From Lysobacterales bacterium (lineage in GTDB: Bacteria > Pseudomonadota > Gammaproteobacteria > Xanthomonadales > SZUA-36), in NCBI GenBank assembly GCA_013213875.1, contig JABSSV010000012.1:1-26632 (forward strand): DNA of 26,632 nt, given 5' to 3'. The notes under the pieces were generated by a model. The model was not told the origin of the DNA. It saw only the letters and a program-made list of their open reading frames with translations, and made no database searches. Shown here in pieces: positions 14,766 to 22,571 of the stretch. The first letter of the stretch is position 1. The number at the start of each line of letters is the position of its first letter. A program made the translations under genes and the position numbers.

Positions 14766-16028
14766 ATGGCCAGGAAAAACGTTCTTTACGCCCAGTCCGG
14801 CGGCGTAACCCCCGTAATTAATGCGACTGCCTGCGGTGTTATCGAGGCGGCGCGCGAGCACAAGGAGCAATTCGGCAAGGTCTACGCCGGTCGTGACGGC
14901 ATTATTGGGGTGCTGCGCGAAGAGCTGATCGATACCAGCAAGGAGCGCAAGGCTGACATCGCTGGCTTGCGCCATACGCCCGGCGGTGCTTTTGGCTCCT
15001 GCCGCTACAAGCTGCGCGGCATGGAAGAAAATCAGCGTGAGTACGAGCGTTTGATTGAAGTCTTCAAGGCGCACAACATCGGGGTGTTCCTGTACAACGG
15101 CGGTGGTGATTCTTCCGATACGGCCTACAAGGTCTCGCAGATTGGTCAAAAAATGGGATTCCCCGTGCAGTGCATCGGTGTGCCGAAAACCATCGACAAC
15201 GATCTGCCCATTACCGATAACTGCCCCGGCTTTGGCTCCGTAGCCAAATACGTTGCTGTGTCGATTATGGAAGCGAGTCTGGACGTAGAGTCCATGGCGT
15301 CGAGTTCCACCAAGGTGTTCATTCTTGAGGTTATGGGTCGGCACGCGGGCTGGATTGCCGCTGCCGGTGGCCTGGCCCAGCAGGAGCAGGGCGATCCGCC
15401 CCACGTGATTCTCTTTCCTGAGGTGACCTTTGATGAGGCTGCGTTCCTCGCCAAGGTCGACCGCGCGGTGAAAAAGCATGGCTACTGCTCGGTGGTGGTT
15501 TCCGAGGGTGTGCGTGATGCCAGTGGCAAGTTTCTTGCCGATGCCGGCGTGCGCGATGCCTTCGGTCATGCGCAGCTGGGCGGCGTGGCGCCGGTGGTGG
15601 CAGGTCTGGTGAAGGCCAAGCTCGGCTACAAATATCACTGGGCCGTGTCCGATTACCTGCAGCGTTCTGCCCGCCACGTGGCCTCGCAGACCGATGTGGA
15701 TCAGGCCTATGCCATGGGCGCTGCGGCCATCAAACTGGCGGCCGAGGGCAAGTCCGGTGTCATGCCGATTATCGAGCGCGTGTCTGATCAGCCCTACCGC
15801 TGGCGGGCCGGTGAGGCCCAGCTCAGCCGTATGGCGAATAAGGAAAAGATGATGCCCAAGAAGTTCATCAGCAAAGATGGCATGGGCATTACCGCGGCGG
15901 CACGCCGCTATCTGGCGCCGCTGATTCAGGGTGAGGCCTATCCGCCCTACGGCAAGAACGGATTGCCGAACTACGTGCGCATGCGGAAGGTACTGCTGGA
16001 TAAAAAGCTCCCGCCCTTCGAGGTGTAA
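14766..16028 (+). CDS. pfp: 6-phosphofructokinase, probably pyrophosphate-dependent
   Basis: This 420-residue PFK-family enzyme phosphorylates fructose-6-phosphate to fructose-1,6-bisphosphate. The active-site segment P-K-T-I-D-N-D-L-P (140-148, catalytic Asp144) carries Lys141 where ATP-dependent enzymes have Gly; this lysine is the known marker of pyrophosphate use. The phosphoryl-donor loop is G-G-G-D-S-S-D-T (112-119), with Ser116 where ATP types have Gly and most pyrophosphate types Asp. M-G-R-H-A-G-W and the start A-Q-S-G-G-V-T-P-V-I-N are also typical. ATG 14766 is chosen over an upstream TTG (14751) because GAGGACAG at 14753-14760 is a good ribosome-binding site for it. It stands alone, divergent from adk. 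Donor specificity is inferred. Confidence 0.92.
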   Translation: MARKNVLYAQSGGVTPVINATACGVIEAAREHKEQFGKVYAGRDGIIGVLREELIDTSKERKADIAGLRHTPGGAFGSCRYKLRGMEENQREYERLIEVFKAHNIGVFLYNGGGDSSDTAYKVSQIGQKMGFPVQCIGVPKTIDNDLPITDNCPGFGSVAKYVAVSIMEASLDVESMASSSTKVFILEVMGRHAGWIAAAGGLAQQEQGDPPHVILFPEVTFDEAAFLAKVDRAVKKHGYCSVVVSEGVRDASGKFLADAGVRDAFGHAQLGGVAPVVAGLVKAKLGYKYHWAVSDYLQRSARHVASQTDVDQAYAMGAAAIKLAAEGKSGVMPIIERVSDQPYRWRAGEAQLSRMANKEKMMPKKFISKDGMGITAAARRYLAPLIQGEAYPPYGKNGLPNYVRMRKVLLDKKLPPFEV

Positions 16029-16100
16029 GGTGGCGGCCCGCGTCAGTGCGCATCGGATCCAGCAGGCATCCTTCACGGCCGCTGGGTTAGCCTGCGCGAC

Positions 16101-16421
16101 ATGAGTGACCTGCGGCTGGTGCTGAGCACCGCGCCCGATGCGGATACGGCAGCGGCGCTGGCGCGCGCCATGGTGCGTGCGCGCTTGGCGGCCTGTGTGA
16201 ACATTGTGCCGGCCGTGCGGTCCGTGTACGTCTGGGATGGCGAACTTGCCGATGAGCAGGAAGTGTTGCTGGTCATAAAGAGCACACGGGGCCAACTGGG
16301 CCGCCTGCAGGAATGGCTGGAAGCGCAGCATCCCTATGCGGTGCCCGAACTGGTGGCACTGGAGCCAGCGCAGGTATCTAGCGCTTACGCGCGCTGGATC
16401 ACCGATCATGTTATGGATTAA
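16101..16421 (+). CDS. cutA: CutA1 divalent-cation tolerance protein
   Basis: CutA1 is a small trimeric protein of the PII-like fold linked to copper tolerance in E. coli, though its molecular role is unsettled. The 106-residue protein shows the signature A-R-A-M-V-R-A-R-L-A-A-C-V-N-I-V-P (around residues 22-38) with the conserved Cys, then S-V-Y-V-W-D-G-E, E-V-L-L-V-I-K-S and H-P-Y-x-V-P-E-L. It is the first gene of a rightward set with dsbD and a thioredoxin; its stop is 31 bases before the dsbD start. This cutA-dsbD neighbourhood is common in gammaproteobacteria. Confidence 0.96.
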   Translation: MSDLRLVLSTAPDADTAAALARAMVRARLAACVNIVPAVRSVYVWDGELADEQEVLLVIKSTRGQLGRLQEWLEAQHPYAVPELVALEPAQVSSAYARWITDHVMD

Positions 16422-16452
16422 GGGAGTGCCGTCGCGAGGCGGTGGGTTTGCG

Positions 16453-18717
16453 ATGAAAAAGAAGATGTTTCGCTGGCTGGCCAGCTGTGCACTGCTCCTG
16501 GCTGGTGCGGCACAGGCCCAGGGTCTCAGTCCCGATCAGGTGCGTTCTTACGATGAGGTGTTTGTGCTGTCAGCGCAGGCCCTGTCGCGCGATGAGATTG
16601 AGTTGCGCTGGGAGATCGCCGACAACTACTACCTGTACAACAACCGTTTCCTGCGCATCCGCAGCGCCACGGAAGGCGTGACCCTGGGAACGCCCGAGTT
16701 GCCCGCAGGCAAGCGGGAGTTCGATGAGCTGCTGAACGCCGACGTGGTGAAATACCACGATGAGGTGCGGGTCAGAGTGCCGTTAACGCAGCTGGCCGAA
16801 AACGTTGAAAGCGTGACCCTGCAAGTGCGCTCGCAAGGCTGTCTGGAATCGGTGCTGTGCTACCCGCCGAGCATGCAAACGGTAGCGGTCAGCCTGCCAG
16901 CCGCGGCTGCTACGGCAAACGCAGCGCCGCTGGATGGATTGACTGAGCTGCTCGGTGGCGGCGCCCTCGCGCCGGCTTCCGGCGCCCCTGCCTTGCCAGC
17001 GGAACAGGCCTTCAGCGCTGAAGCGCTGGTGACCGATGCCAGTACCGTGCTCATGCGCTTTACGCCGCAGCCGGGCTATTACCTCTATCTGGATAAGTTT
17101 GAGTTTGTGGTGGTTGATGCCAGTGGTGTCAGCGTGGCCGCTGCCGAACTGCCGGAGGGGACGCTCAAGGATGATCCGGAGTTTGGCGTGGTGCCGGTGC
17201 TGTTCGAACAGGCCGAGATTCCCGTGCGCCTGCGGCGCGCGCCTGGTCCTGCCACATCTATTACGCTGGAAGCGCGTTTTCAGGGCTGTCGCGATGGTGA
17301 TATCTGCTATCCGCCCCAGCAGGAGCGCTTCGCGCTAGAGCTGGAGGCCAGTGCGACCGGCGCTGCCACCCTTCCCGCCGCGACGACGCCACCGGCGGTT
17401 CCCGTTTCCGAGCAGGGGCGCCTGGCGGCTTTGCTTATTGAAAACCCTGCTGGCGCTCTGCTGGCCTTCTTCATCGGTGGCATCCTGCTGGCCTTCACCC
17501 CCTGCGTGTTCCCCATGGTGCCGATCCTTTCAGGGATCATTGCCGGCGAAGGGGATCGCATCACCACCGGTCGGGCGCTGACCCTGTCGCTGGTCTACGT
17601 GCTGGCCATGGCGCTGACCTATACGGCGGCCGGCGTGCTTGCGGGCCTGTTCGGCCAGAACCTGCAGGCCATGTTCCAGAACCCCTGGATCATCAGTTTC
17701 TTTGTGTTGATTTTTGTACTGCTGGCCCTGTCCATGTTTGGTTTCTATGAGCTGCAGTTGCCCAGCCGCTGGCAGACCTCCTTGACCGAGCAGAGCAATC
17801 GCCAGCAGGGCGGTCGTCTGGGCGGCGTGGCGGTAATGGGTTTCCTGTCGGCCCTGATTGTCGGGCCCTGTGTGGCGCCACCGCTGGCGGCGGCGCTGAT
17901 CGTTATCGGCGAGACGGGCAGCGCCGGGCTGGGTGGTGCGGCACTGTTCGCCATGTCCCTGGGCATGGGCGTGCCCTTGATCCTGTTTGGGCTCTCGGCC
18001 GGTAAGTTCCTGCCCCGTGCGGGCCAGTGGATGAATGCGGTAAAGGCCGTGTTCGGGGTCGGGCTGTTGGGCCTCGGTATCTGGATGCTGGAGCGCATTG
18101 TCCCGGGCCCGGTCATTATGGTGCTGTGGGGGCTGCTGGCCATTAGCTGCGCGGTCTACCTCGGCGCGCTGGAGCGTATTGCCGCGGGTGCCAGTGGCTG
18201 GTCGCGCCTGTGGAAGGCGCTCGGTGTGTCCTTGCTGATCTTTGGCGGCATGCAATTGGTTGGTGCGGCCTCCGGTGGCGATTACTGGCTGCGGCCGCTG
18301 GCGCACTTCGGTGGCGGCGGTCAAAGCGCGGGTGCTGCGAAGGCATCCGCGGCTTTTGCACGTATCAAATCTTTGGAGGATCTGGACGCGGCAGTGGCGC
18401 GGGGCCATGCGGCCGGCCAACCGGCCATGCTGGATTTCTATGCGGACTGGTGCGTTGAGTGCATTCGCATGGAGCGCAATACCTTTCCCACCGATCCCGT
18501 GCAGGCTGAGTTGGCCCGCTTTACGCCCTTAAAGGCTGACGTGACGCAAAACGACGAGATCGATCAGGCGCTGATGGGGCGCTATCGCATCATCGGTCCG
18601 CCGGCCATTTTGTTTTTTGACCGCGAGGGCAAGGAAATGGAGGCCTATCGCCTGGTCGGCTACTTTGGACCTGAGGCCTTTGCAGCGCATCTGCGCGCTG
18701 TGCGTGAGGCCTGGTAA
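16453..18717 (+). CDS. dsbD: Thiol:disulfide interchange protein DsbD with duplicated alpha domain
   Basis: DsbD carries electrons from cytoplasmic thioredoxin across the inner membrane to periplasmic reductases. The 754-residue protein, longer than E. coli DsbD, has a signal peptide (residues 1-22). Two tandem DsbD-alpha-type domains follow, each with the redox pair in Q-G-C-x5-C-Y-P-P (Cys130/Cys136 and Cys279/Cys285). The membrane beta domain (about 330-605) has paired Cys351 (F-T-P-C-V-F-P-M-V-P) and Cys473 (V-G-P-C-V-A-P-P). The C-terminal thioredoxin-like gamma domain has W-C-V-E-C (Cys667, Cys670). ATG 16453 opens M-K-K-K-M-F-R-W, a good signal start; an upstream in-frame ATG at 16336 lies in cutA and is rejected. 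A TlpA-like gene follows after 3 bases. Confidence 0.96.
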   Translation: MKKKMFRWLASCALLLAGAAQAQGLSPDQVRSYDEVFVLSAQALSRDEIELRWEIADNYYLYNNRFLRIRSATEGVTLGTPELPAGKREFDELLNADVVKYHDEVRVRVPLTQLAENVESVTLQVRSQGCLESVLCYPPSMQTVAVSLPAAAATANAAPLDGLTELLGGGALAPASGAPALPAEQAFSAEALVTDASTVLMRFTPQPGYYLYLDKFEFVVVDASGVSVAAAELPEGTLKDDPEFGVVPVLFEQAEIPVRLRRAPGPATSITLEARFQGCRDGDICYPPQQERFALELEASATGAATLPAATTPPAVPVSEQGRLAALLIENPAGALLAFFIGGILLAFTPCVFPMVPILSGIIAGEGDRITTGRALTLSLVYVLAMALTYTAAGVLAGLFGQNLQAMFQNPWIISFFVLIFVLLALSMFGFYELQLPSRWQTSLTEQSNRQQGGRLGGVAVMGFLSALIVGPCVAPPLAAALIVIGETGSAGLGGAALFAMSLGMGVPLILFGLSAGKFLPRAGQWMNAVKAVFGVGLLGLGIWMLERIVPGPVIMVLWGLLAISCAVYLGALERIAAGASGWSRLWKALGVSLLIFGGMQLVGAASGGDYWLRPLAHFGGGGQSAGAAKASAAFARIKSLEDLDAAVARGHAAGQPAMLDFYADWCVECIRMERNTFPTDPVQAELARFTPLKADVTQNDEIDQALMGRYRIIGPPAILFFDREGKEMEAYRLVGYFGPEAFAAHLRAVREAW

Positions 18718-18720
18718 GCC

Positions 18721-19263
18721 GTGTCCCGCGCCTGGCTATATGTGCTGGTAGCGGCGCTGGCCCTGGGCGCTGGTGCGCTGGTTTCCACCTGGTTGCGGCC
18801 AGACCCCAACACGACGGCCGCAGGCGCGGGTCCGACGGCGCTGCTGGGTCAGCCCGCGCCGCCGTTTACGCTCGGTAATAGTGAGGGGCGGCGTGTGTCC
18901 CTGGACGAGTTCTCCGGGCGGGTGGTGCTGATCAACTTTTGGGCCACCTGGTGCGCGCCTTGTCGCAAGGAGATGCCCATGCTGCAGGCCGTGCACGAGG
19001 AGTTTGAAAGTCAGGGCCTCAGTCTGCTGGGTATCGCACTTGATGACGTGCAGCGCGCGCGTGATTTTGCCGACCAGTTTGGGATTGGTTATCCAATCCT
19101 GGTGGGGGCGGGCGATGTCATGGCCACGGGGGTGGCCTATGGCAACGAGGCCGGCCTGCTGCCCTACTCCGTGTTGATTGATCGCCAGGGCGTGGTGCGC
19201 TGGACCTATCTGGGCGAGCTCAAAGAGGGTGAGCTGCGACGCCAGTTGCAGGCGCTGCTGTAG
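18721..19263 (+). CDS. TlpA/ResA-like periplasmic thioredoxin
   Basis: This 180-residue protein has an N-terminal membrane anchor (residues 4-24), a linker, and a thioredoxin-like domain of the TlpA/ResA/AhpC-TSA type. G-Q-P-A-P-P-F-T-L comes first, then V-L-I-N-F-W-A-T-W-C-A-P-C-R-K-E-M-P with the active pair Cys78/Cys81. L-P-Y-S-V-L-I-D-R follows, where the Pro before the beta strand is the cis-proline position. The start is GTG at 18721, only 3 bases after the dsbD stop. Function is inferred: it probably receives electrons from the adjacent DsbD to reduce periplasmic disulfides, for example in cytochrome c maturation. Confidence 0.92.
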   Translation: MSRAWLYVLVAALALGAGALVSTWLRPDPNTTAAGAGPTALLGQPAPPFTLGNSEGRRVSLDEFSGRVVLINFWATWCAPCRKEMPMLQAVHEEFESQGLSLLGIALDDVQRARDFADQFGIGYPILVGAGDVMATGVAYGNEAGLLPYSVLIDRQGVVRWTYLGELKEGELRRQLQALL

Positions 19264-19393
19264 CACAAGCAGAGGCGTGCTTTAACGTTTTGGTAACGAT
19301 CCTGCTGCTATCTTCTTCAATACGGTAGCGAATTGTTGATATTGGTTTTCGTCTGGTGCAGACTGCGCCCCTTCGCCACCAATCAACTGACCT

Positions 19394-19834
19394 ATGACGC
19401 ATGTGCTGGTAATTAACGGTCCCAACCTGAACCTGCTCGGTGAGCGGGAGCCGGGCCAGTACGGGCAGCGTAGTCTGCAGTCCATTGAGCAGGATCTGGC
19501 TGATCTGGCAGAAGCCTGTGGCCTGACGCTCAACAGCCTGCAGAGCAACTCGGAGGGCGAACTGGTCGACGCGGTTCAGCAAGCGGGGCGGGACGGCGTT
19601 GACTACATCATTCTTAATCCGGCCGCCTACACGCACAGCAGCATTGCGCTGCGGGATGCCTTGCTGGCCGTCAAGATTCCTTTTATCGAGGTGCATCTGT
19701 CGGCCGTGTCCGCACGCGAACCGTTCCGCCAGGTGACCTATTTTGCCGATATTGCCGAGGGCGTGATCAGTGGATTTCGCGGCGAGGGCTATTTGCTGGC
19801 CCTGCAGGCAATCATCAACCGGCTTGAACCCTGA
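19394..19834 (+). CDS. aroQ: 3-dehydroquinate dehydratase, type II
   Basis: AroQ removes water from 3-dehydroquinate to give 3-dehydroshikimate in the shikimate pathway, in the cytoplasm. The 146-residue length is standard for the dodecameric type II enzyme. Visible motifs are I-N-G-P-N-L-N-L-L-G-E-R-E-P-G-Q-Y-G with catalytic Tyr23, then N-P-A-A-Y-T-H-S-S with the Asn and His of the active site. The E-V-H-L-S-x-x-x-A-R-E-P-F-R block holds Glu, His and Arg. In that block the usual N-V-H triplet before A-R-E reads A-V-S. It begins 130 bases after the thioredoxin gene and is 15 bases before accB; aroQ-accB-accC is a common gammaproteobacterial arrangement. Confidence 0.97.
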   Translation: MTHVLVINGPNLNLLGEREPGQYGQRSLQSIEQDLADLAEACGLTLNSLQSNSEGELVDAVQQAGRDGVDYIILNPAAYTHSSIALRDALLAVKIPFIEVHLSAVSAREPFRQVTYFADIAEGVISGFRGEGYLLALQAIINRLEP

Positions 19835-19849
19835 GCGGAGTGACTGGGC

Positions 19850-20320
19850 ATGGATATTCGCAAAATTAAAAAATTGATCGAGCTGCTGGAAGAATCCAGC
19901 CTCTCGGAAATCGAAATCGTTGAGGGTGAAGAATCACTGCGCATCACCCGCCAGCTGGGTGCGCCCGCGGTGGTTGCTGCACCGGCCGCTGTGGCCGCTC
20001 CCGTGGCGGCTCCGGCAGCAGTGGCACCCGCGCCAGCGGCTCCCGTTGCAGACGCCGCTCCGGCGGCTGAAGCCGAGGTGCCCGAGGGCCAGATTGTGCG
20101 CGCGCCCATGGTGGGCACCTTCTATTCGGCTTCCAGCCCCGAAGCGGAAGCTTTTGTTGCCCTCGGTCAGTCGGTAGCGGTGGGCGACACGCTGTGCATC
20201 ATCGAAGCCATGAAGATGTTCAACCAGATTGAATCGGACTTTTCGGGCACGGTGGTCGCAGTGTTGGCGGAAAACGGCCAACCGGTGGAGTTTGACCAGC
20301 CGCTGTTCGTGGTTCGCTGA
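19850..20320 (+). CDS. accB: Biotin carboxyl carrier protein of acetyl-CoA carboxylase
   Basis: AccB carries the biotin that is carboxylated by AccC and passed to acetyl-CoA to make malonyl-CoA for fatty-acid synthesis. At 156 residues it has the same length as E. coli AccB. The N-terminus reads M-D-I-R-K-I-K-K-L-I-E-L-L. A flexible Ala-Pro-rich linker spans about 37-75. The biotinyl domain has the thumb-like A-P-M-V-G-T-F-Y-S-A-S-S-P and biotin-acceptor Lys122 in I-E-A-M-K-M-F-N. A GGAG ribosome-binding site lies upstream. It is followed after 11 bases by accC. Confidence 0.98.
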   Translation: MDIRKIKKLIELLEESSLSEIEIVEGEESLRITRQLGAPAVVAAPAAVAAPVAAPAAVAPAPAAPVADAAPAAEAEVPEGQIVRAPMVGTFYSASSPEAEAFVALGQSVAVGDTLCIIEAMKMFNQIESDFSGTVVAVLAENGQPVEFDQPLFVVR

Positions 20321-20331
20321 GCGGTCTGACC

Positions 20332-21696
20332 ATGGCCATTATGGACAAAATCGTAATCGCCAATCGCGGCGAGATCGCCCTGCGCATCCACCGCGCCTGC
20401 CAGGCCCTGGGGATTAAGACGGTTGCTGTGCATTCCACCGTGGACCGTAACCTCAAGCACGTGGCATTGGCTGACGAGTCGGTTTGTATCGGCCCGGCAC
20501 CGGCTGCGGAAAGCTATCTCAATGTGCCGGCTATCATCGCAGCCACGGAAGTCACAGACGCGGTCGCGGTGCACCCGGGCTACGGGTTTCTCGCTGAAAA
20601 CGCCGATTTTGCGGAGCGCGTGGAGGAAAGCGGCTTCATCTTTATCGGGCCAAAACCGGAGACCATTCGCCTTATGGGGGACAAGGTGTCGGCGATTGCG
20701 GCCATGAAGGAGGCGGGTGTGCCCTGCGTGCCGGGCTCCGGTGGTCCGCTCGGAGATGAGCCGGAGGTGATTGCGGCGATCGCACGGGACATCGGCTATC
20801 CGATCATCATCAAGGCCGCCGCCGGCGGTGGTGGTCGCGGCATGCGCGTGGTCAACGCCGAGGAAGAACTGGATACGGCCCTGCAGCTCACACGTCAGGA
20901 GGCGGCAGCGGCCTTCGGTGACGATACGGTCTACATGGAGAAATACCTCCAGAACCCGCGCCACATTGAAATTCAGGTCATGGCCGACCAGCGCGGCAAC
21001 GCGATTCATCTGGGCGAACGGGATTGTTCTACCCAGCGACGGCATCAGAAGGTCATCGAAGAGGCGCCGGCACCGGGCATCACACCGGAGCAGCGCGCCG
21101 AGATCGGTGCGGTTTGCGTTGAGGCCTGCAAGCGTATCGGCTACCGCGGAGCCGGCACGTTTGAGTTCCTGTATGACGACGGTCGCTTTTATTTCATCGA
21201 GATGAATACCCGTATTCAGGTAGAGCATCCGGTGACCGAGCGCATTACCGGCGTGGATTTGATCCGTGAGCAGATTCTGGTCGCGGCGGGCGAGCCCCTG
21301 AGCTATCGGCAGGAAGACGTTCAGGTGCGGGGCCATGCGATTGAATGTCGCATTAACGCCGAAGACCCGCATAACTTCATGCCCAGTCCGGGCACCATCG
21401 AAGGCTTTCACACGCCCGGTGGTCCCGGCATTCGCGTCGATTCGCACATCTATGACGGCTACCGCGTACCACCCAACTATGACTCCATGATCGCCAAAGT
21501 CATCGCGCATGGTCACGATCGCGATACGGCCGTTGCGCGCATGCGCGTTGCTCTGGACGAAATGGTGCTCGGCGGCATCAAGTCAAACATCCCGCTACAC
21601 CAGTGGTTGCTGAAGGATGAAGGGTTTCTCGAGGGTGGGTTCAATATCCACTATCTGGAGAAGCGCCTGCAGGACGGCGCTGGCCCGGAGCGGTGA
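20332..21696 (+). CDS. accC: Biotin carboxylase subunit of acetyl-CoA carboxylase
   Basis: AccC is the ATP-dependent biotin carboxylase that puts bicarbonate-derived CO2 on AccB biotin. The 454-residue protein opens D-K-I-V-I-A-N-R-G-E-I-A-L-R-I-H. It has the ATP-grasp glycine loop A-A-G-G-G-G-R-G-M-R-V-V, E-K-Y-L-Q-N-P-R-H-I-E-I-Q-V and the active-site block F-I-E-M-N-T-R-I-Q-V-E-H-P-V-T-E. ATG 20332 and ATG 20341 are both possible; GAGCGG about 8 bases before 20332 favours it, while the shorter form matches the E. coli length more closely. Its TGA overlaps the GTG start of prmA. Confidence 0.98.
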   Translation: MAIMDKIVIANRGEIALRIHRACQALGIKTVAVHSTVDRNLKHVALADESVCIGPAPAAESYLNVPAIIAATEVTDAVAVHPGYGFLAENADFAERVEESGFIFIGPKPETIRLMGDKVSAIAAMKEAGVPCVPGSGGPLGDEPEVIAAIARDIGYPIIIKAAAGGGGRGMRVVNAEEELDTALQLTRQEAAAAFGDDTVYMEKYLQNPRHIEIQVMADQRGNAIHLGERDCSTQRRHQKVIEEAPAPGITPEQRAEIGAVCVEACKRIGYRGAGTFEFLYDDGRFYFIEMNTRIQVEHPVTERITGVDLIREQILVAAGEPLSYRQEDVQVRGHAIECRINAEDPHNFMPSPGTIEGFHTPGGPGIRVDSHIYDGYRVPPNYDSMIAKVIAHGHDRDTAVARMRVALDEMVLGGIKSNIPLHQWLLKDEGFLEGGFNIHYLEKRLQDGAGPER

Positions 21697-22571
21697 AACC
21701 ACAATACCTTGAGGTCAGTGTCCGGGTGGAACGCGTCCACGCGGAGCTGGCCGAATCCCTTTTGCTGGGACAGGGCGCGCTGGCTGTGACCCTGACCGAT
21801 CATGGTGATACCCCCCTGTGGGAGCCGCCCGTGGGCGAGACGCCCCTGTGGGACGCCATTCGGGTAACCGGCCTCTTTCCCCTGAACGCTGACCGTGCCG
21901 CGCTGCGTCAAACGCTCATGTTACTGCCGTTGGTAGAGGTGCCAGAGCTGACGGAGCTGGAAGAGCAGGTCTGGGAGCGCGCCTGGATGGAGCGTTTTGC
22001 ACCCATGCGCTTTGGTGAGCAGCTGTGGATCGTGCCCACCGGCCATGAGCCGCCGGATCCGCATGCGACCCTGATCCGCCTCGATCCGGGTCTGGCCTTC
22101 GGCACCGGTACCCATGCCACTACGCACCTGTGCCTGGCCTGGCTGGATGGGCAGGACCTCAGCGGCCAGGAAGTGATCGATTTCGGCTGTGGCTCCGGCA
22201 TTCTGGCTATCGCTGCTGCGCTGCAGGGCGCGCGTCGCGTGCTGGCCATCGATTATGACCCCCAGGCGGTCACCGCTACGATCAGCAACGCCGAACGCAA
22301 CGAACTCAGCGATCGTGTTGAAGCCCGCGCTGGCGATACGCCGGCTGGCCAGCGTGCGGATTTGCTTATCGCCAATATCCTCGCTCCCATACTCACGCGC
22401 CTGGCACCGGCTCTGGTCGCGTCCCTGCGCGACGGTGCGCGCCTGATCATGACCGGCGTGCTGGAAGAGCAGGCCGATGCGCTGATTGCCGCCTTCGCTG
22501 AGGAAGGTCTGGACGTTCGCGTGATCGCACAGCGCAAGGGCTGGGTATTGCTGGAAGGACAGCGGGTGTGA
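21693..22571 (+). CDS. prmA: Ribosomal protein L11 methyltransferase
   Basis: PrmA trimethylates ribosomal protein L11 using S-adenosylmethionine. The 292-residue length matches the family. A small N-terminal L11-recognition domain (1-85) is followed by the class I methyltransferase fold. That fold has L-D-P-G-L-A-F-G-T-G-T-H-A-T-T (130-144), the SAM loop V-I-D-F-G-C-G-S-G-I-L (161-171), and I-A-N-I-L-A-P-I-L (about 228-236). The start is GTG at 21693, overlapping the accC stop by 4 bases (GTGA). Its own stop overlaps the next GTG start in the same way, so three genes are translationally linked. Confidence 0.97.
   Translation: MKPQYLEVSVRVERVHAELAESLLLGQGALAVTLTDHGDTPLWEPPVGETPLWDAIRVTGLFPLNADRAALRQTLMLLPLVEVPELTELEEQVWERAWMERFAPMRFGEQLWIVPTGHEPPDPHATLIRLDPGLAFGTGTHATTHLCLAWLDGQDLSGQEVIDFGCGSGILAIAAALQGARRVLAIDYDPQAVTATISNAERNELSDRVEARAGDTPAGQRADLLIANILAPILTRLAPALVASLRDGARLIMTGVLEEQADALIAAFAEEGLDVRVIAQRKGWVLLEGQRV

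Noticed and set aside
14763..16409. 548-codon minus-strand open frame
   Set aside because: It is fully antisense to the phosphofructokinase gene and much of cutA, is rich in His/Arg/Gln as expected from reversed GC-biased codons, and shows no domain. It is a shadow frame.
17530..18420. 296-codon minus-strand frame
   Set aside because: Antisense to the dsbD membrane region, with shadow-like His/Arg/Gln composition.
19262..19290. Possible terminator after the TlpA-like gene
   Set aside because: AGCAC and GTGCT form only a 5-bp stem around a 10-base loop, followed by an interrupted T run; too weak to call.
19333..19361. Possible sigma-70 promoter before aroQ
   Set aside because: TTGATA resembles a -35 box, but the hexamer 17 bases later (CAGACT) matches the -10 consensus poorly.
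20167..21516. 449-codon minus-strand frame
   Set aside because: Antisense to the well-supported accB and accC genes, with shadow-like composition.
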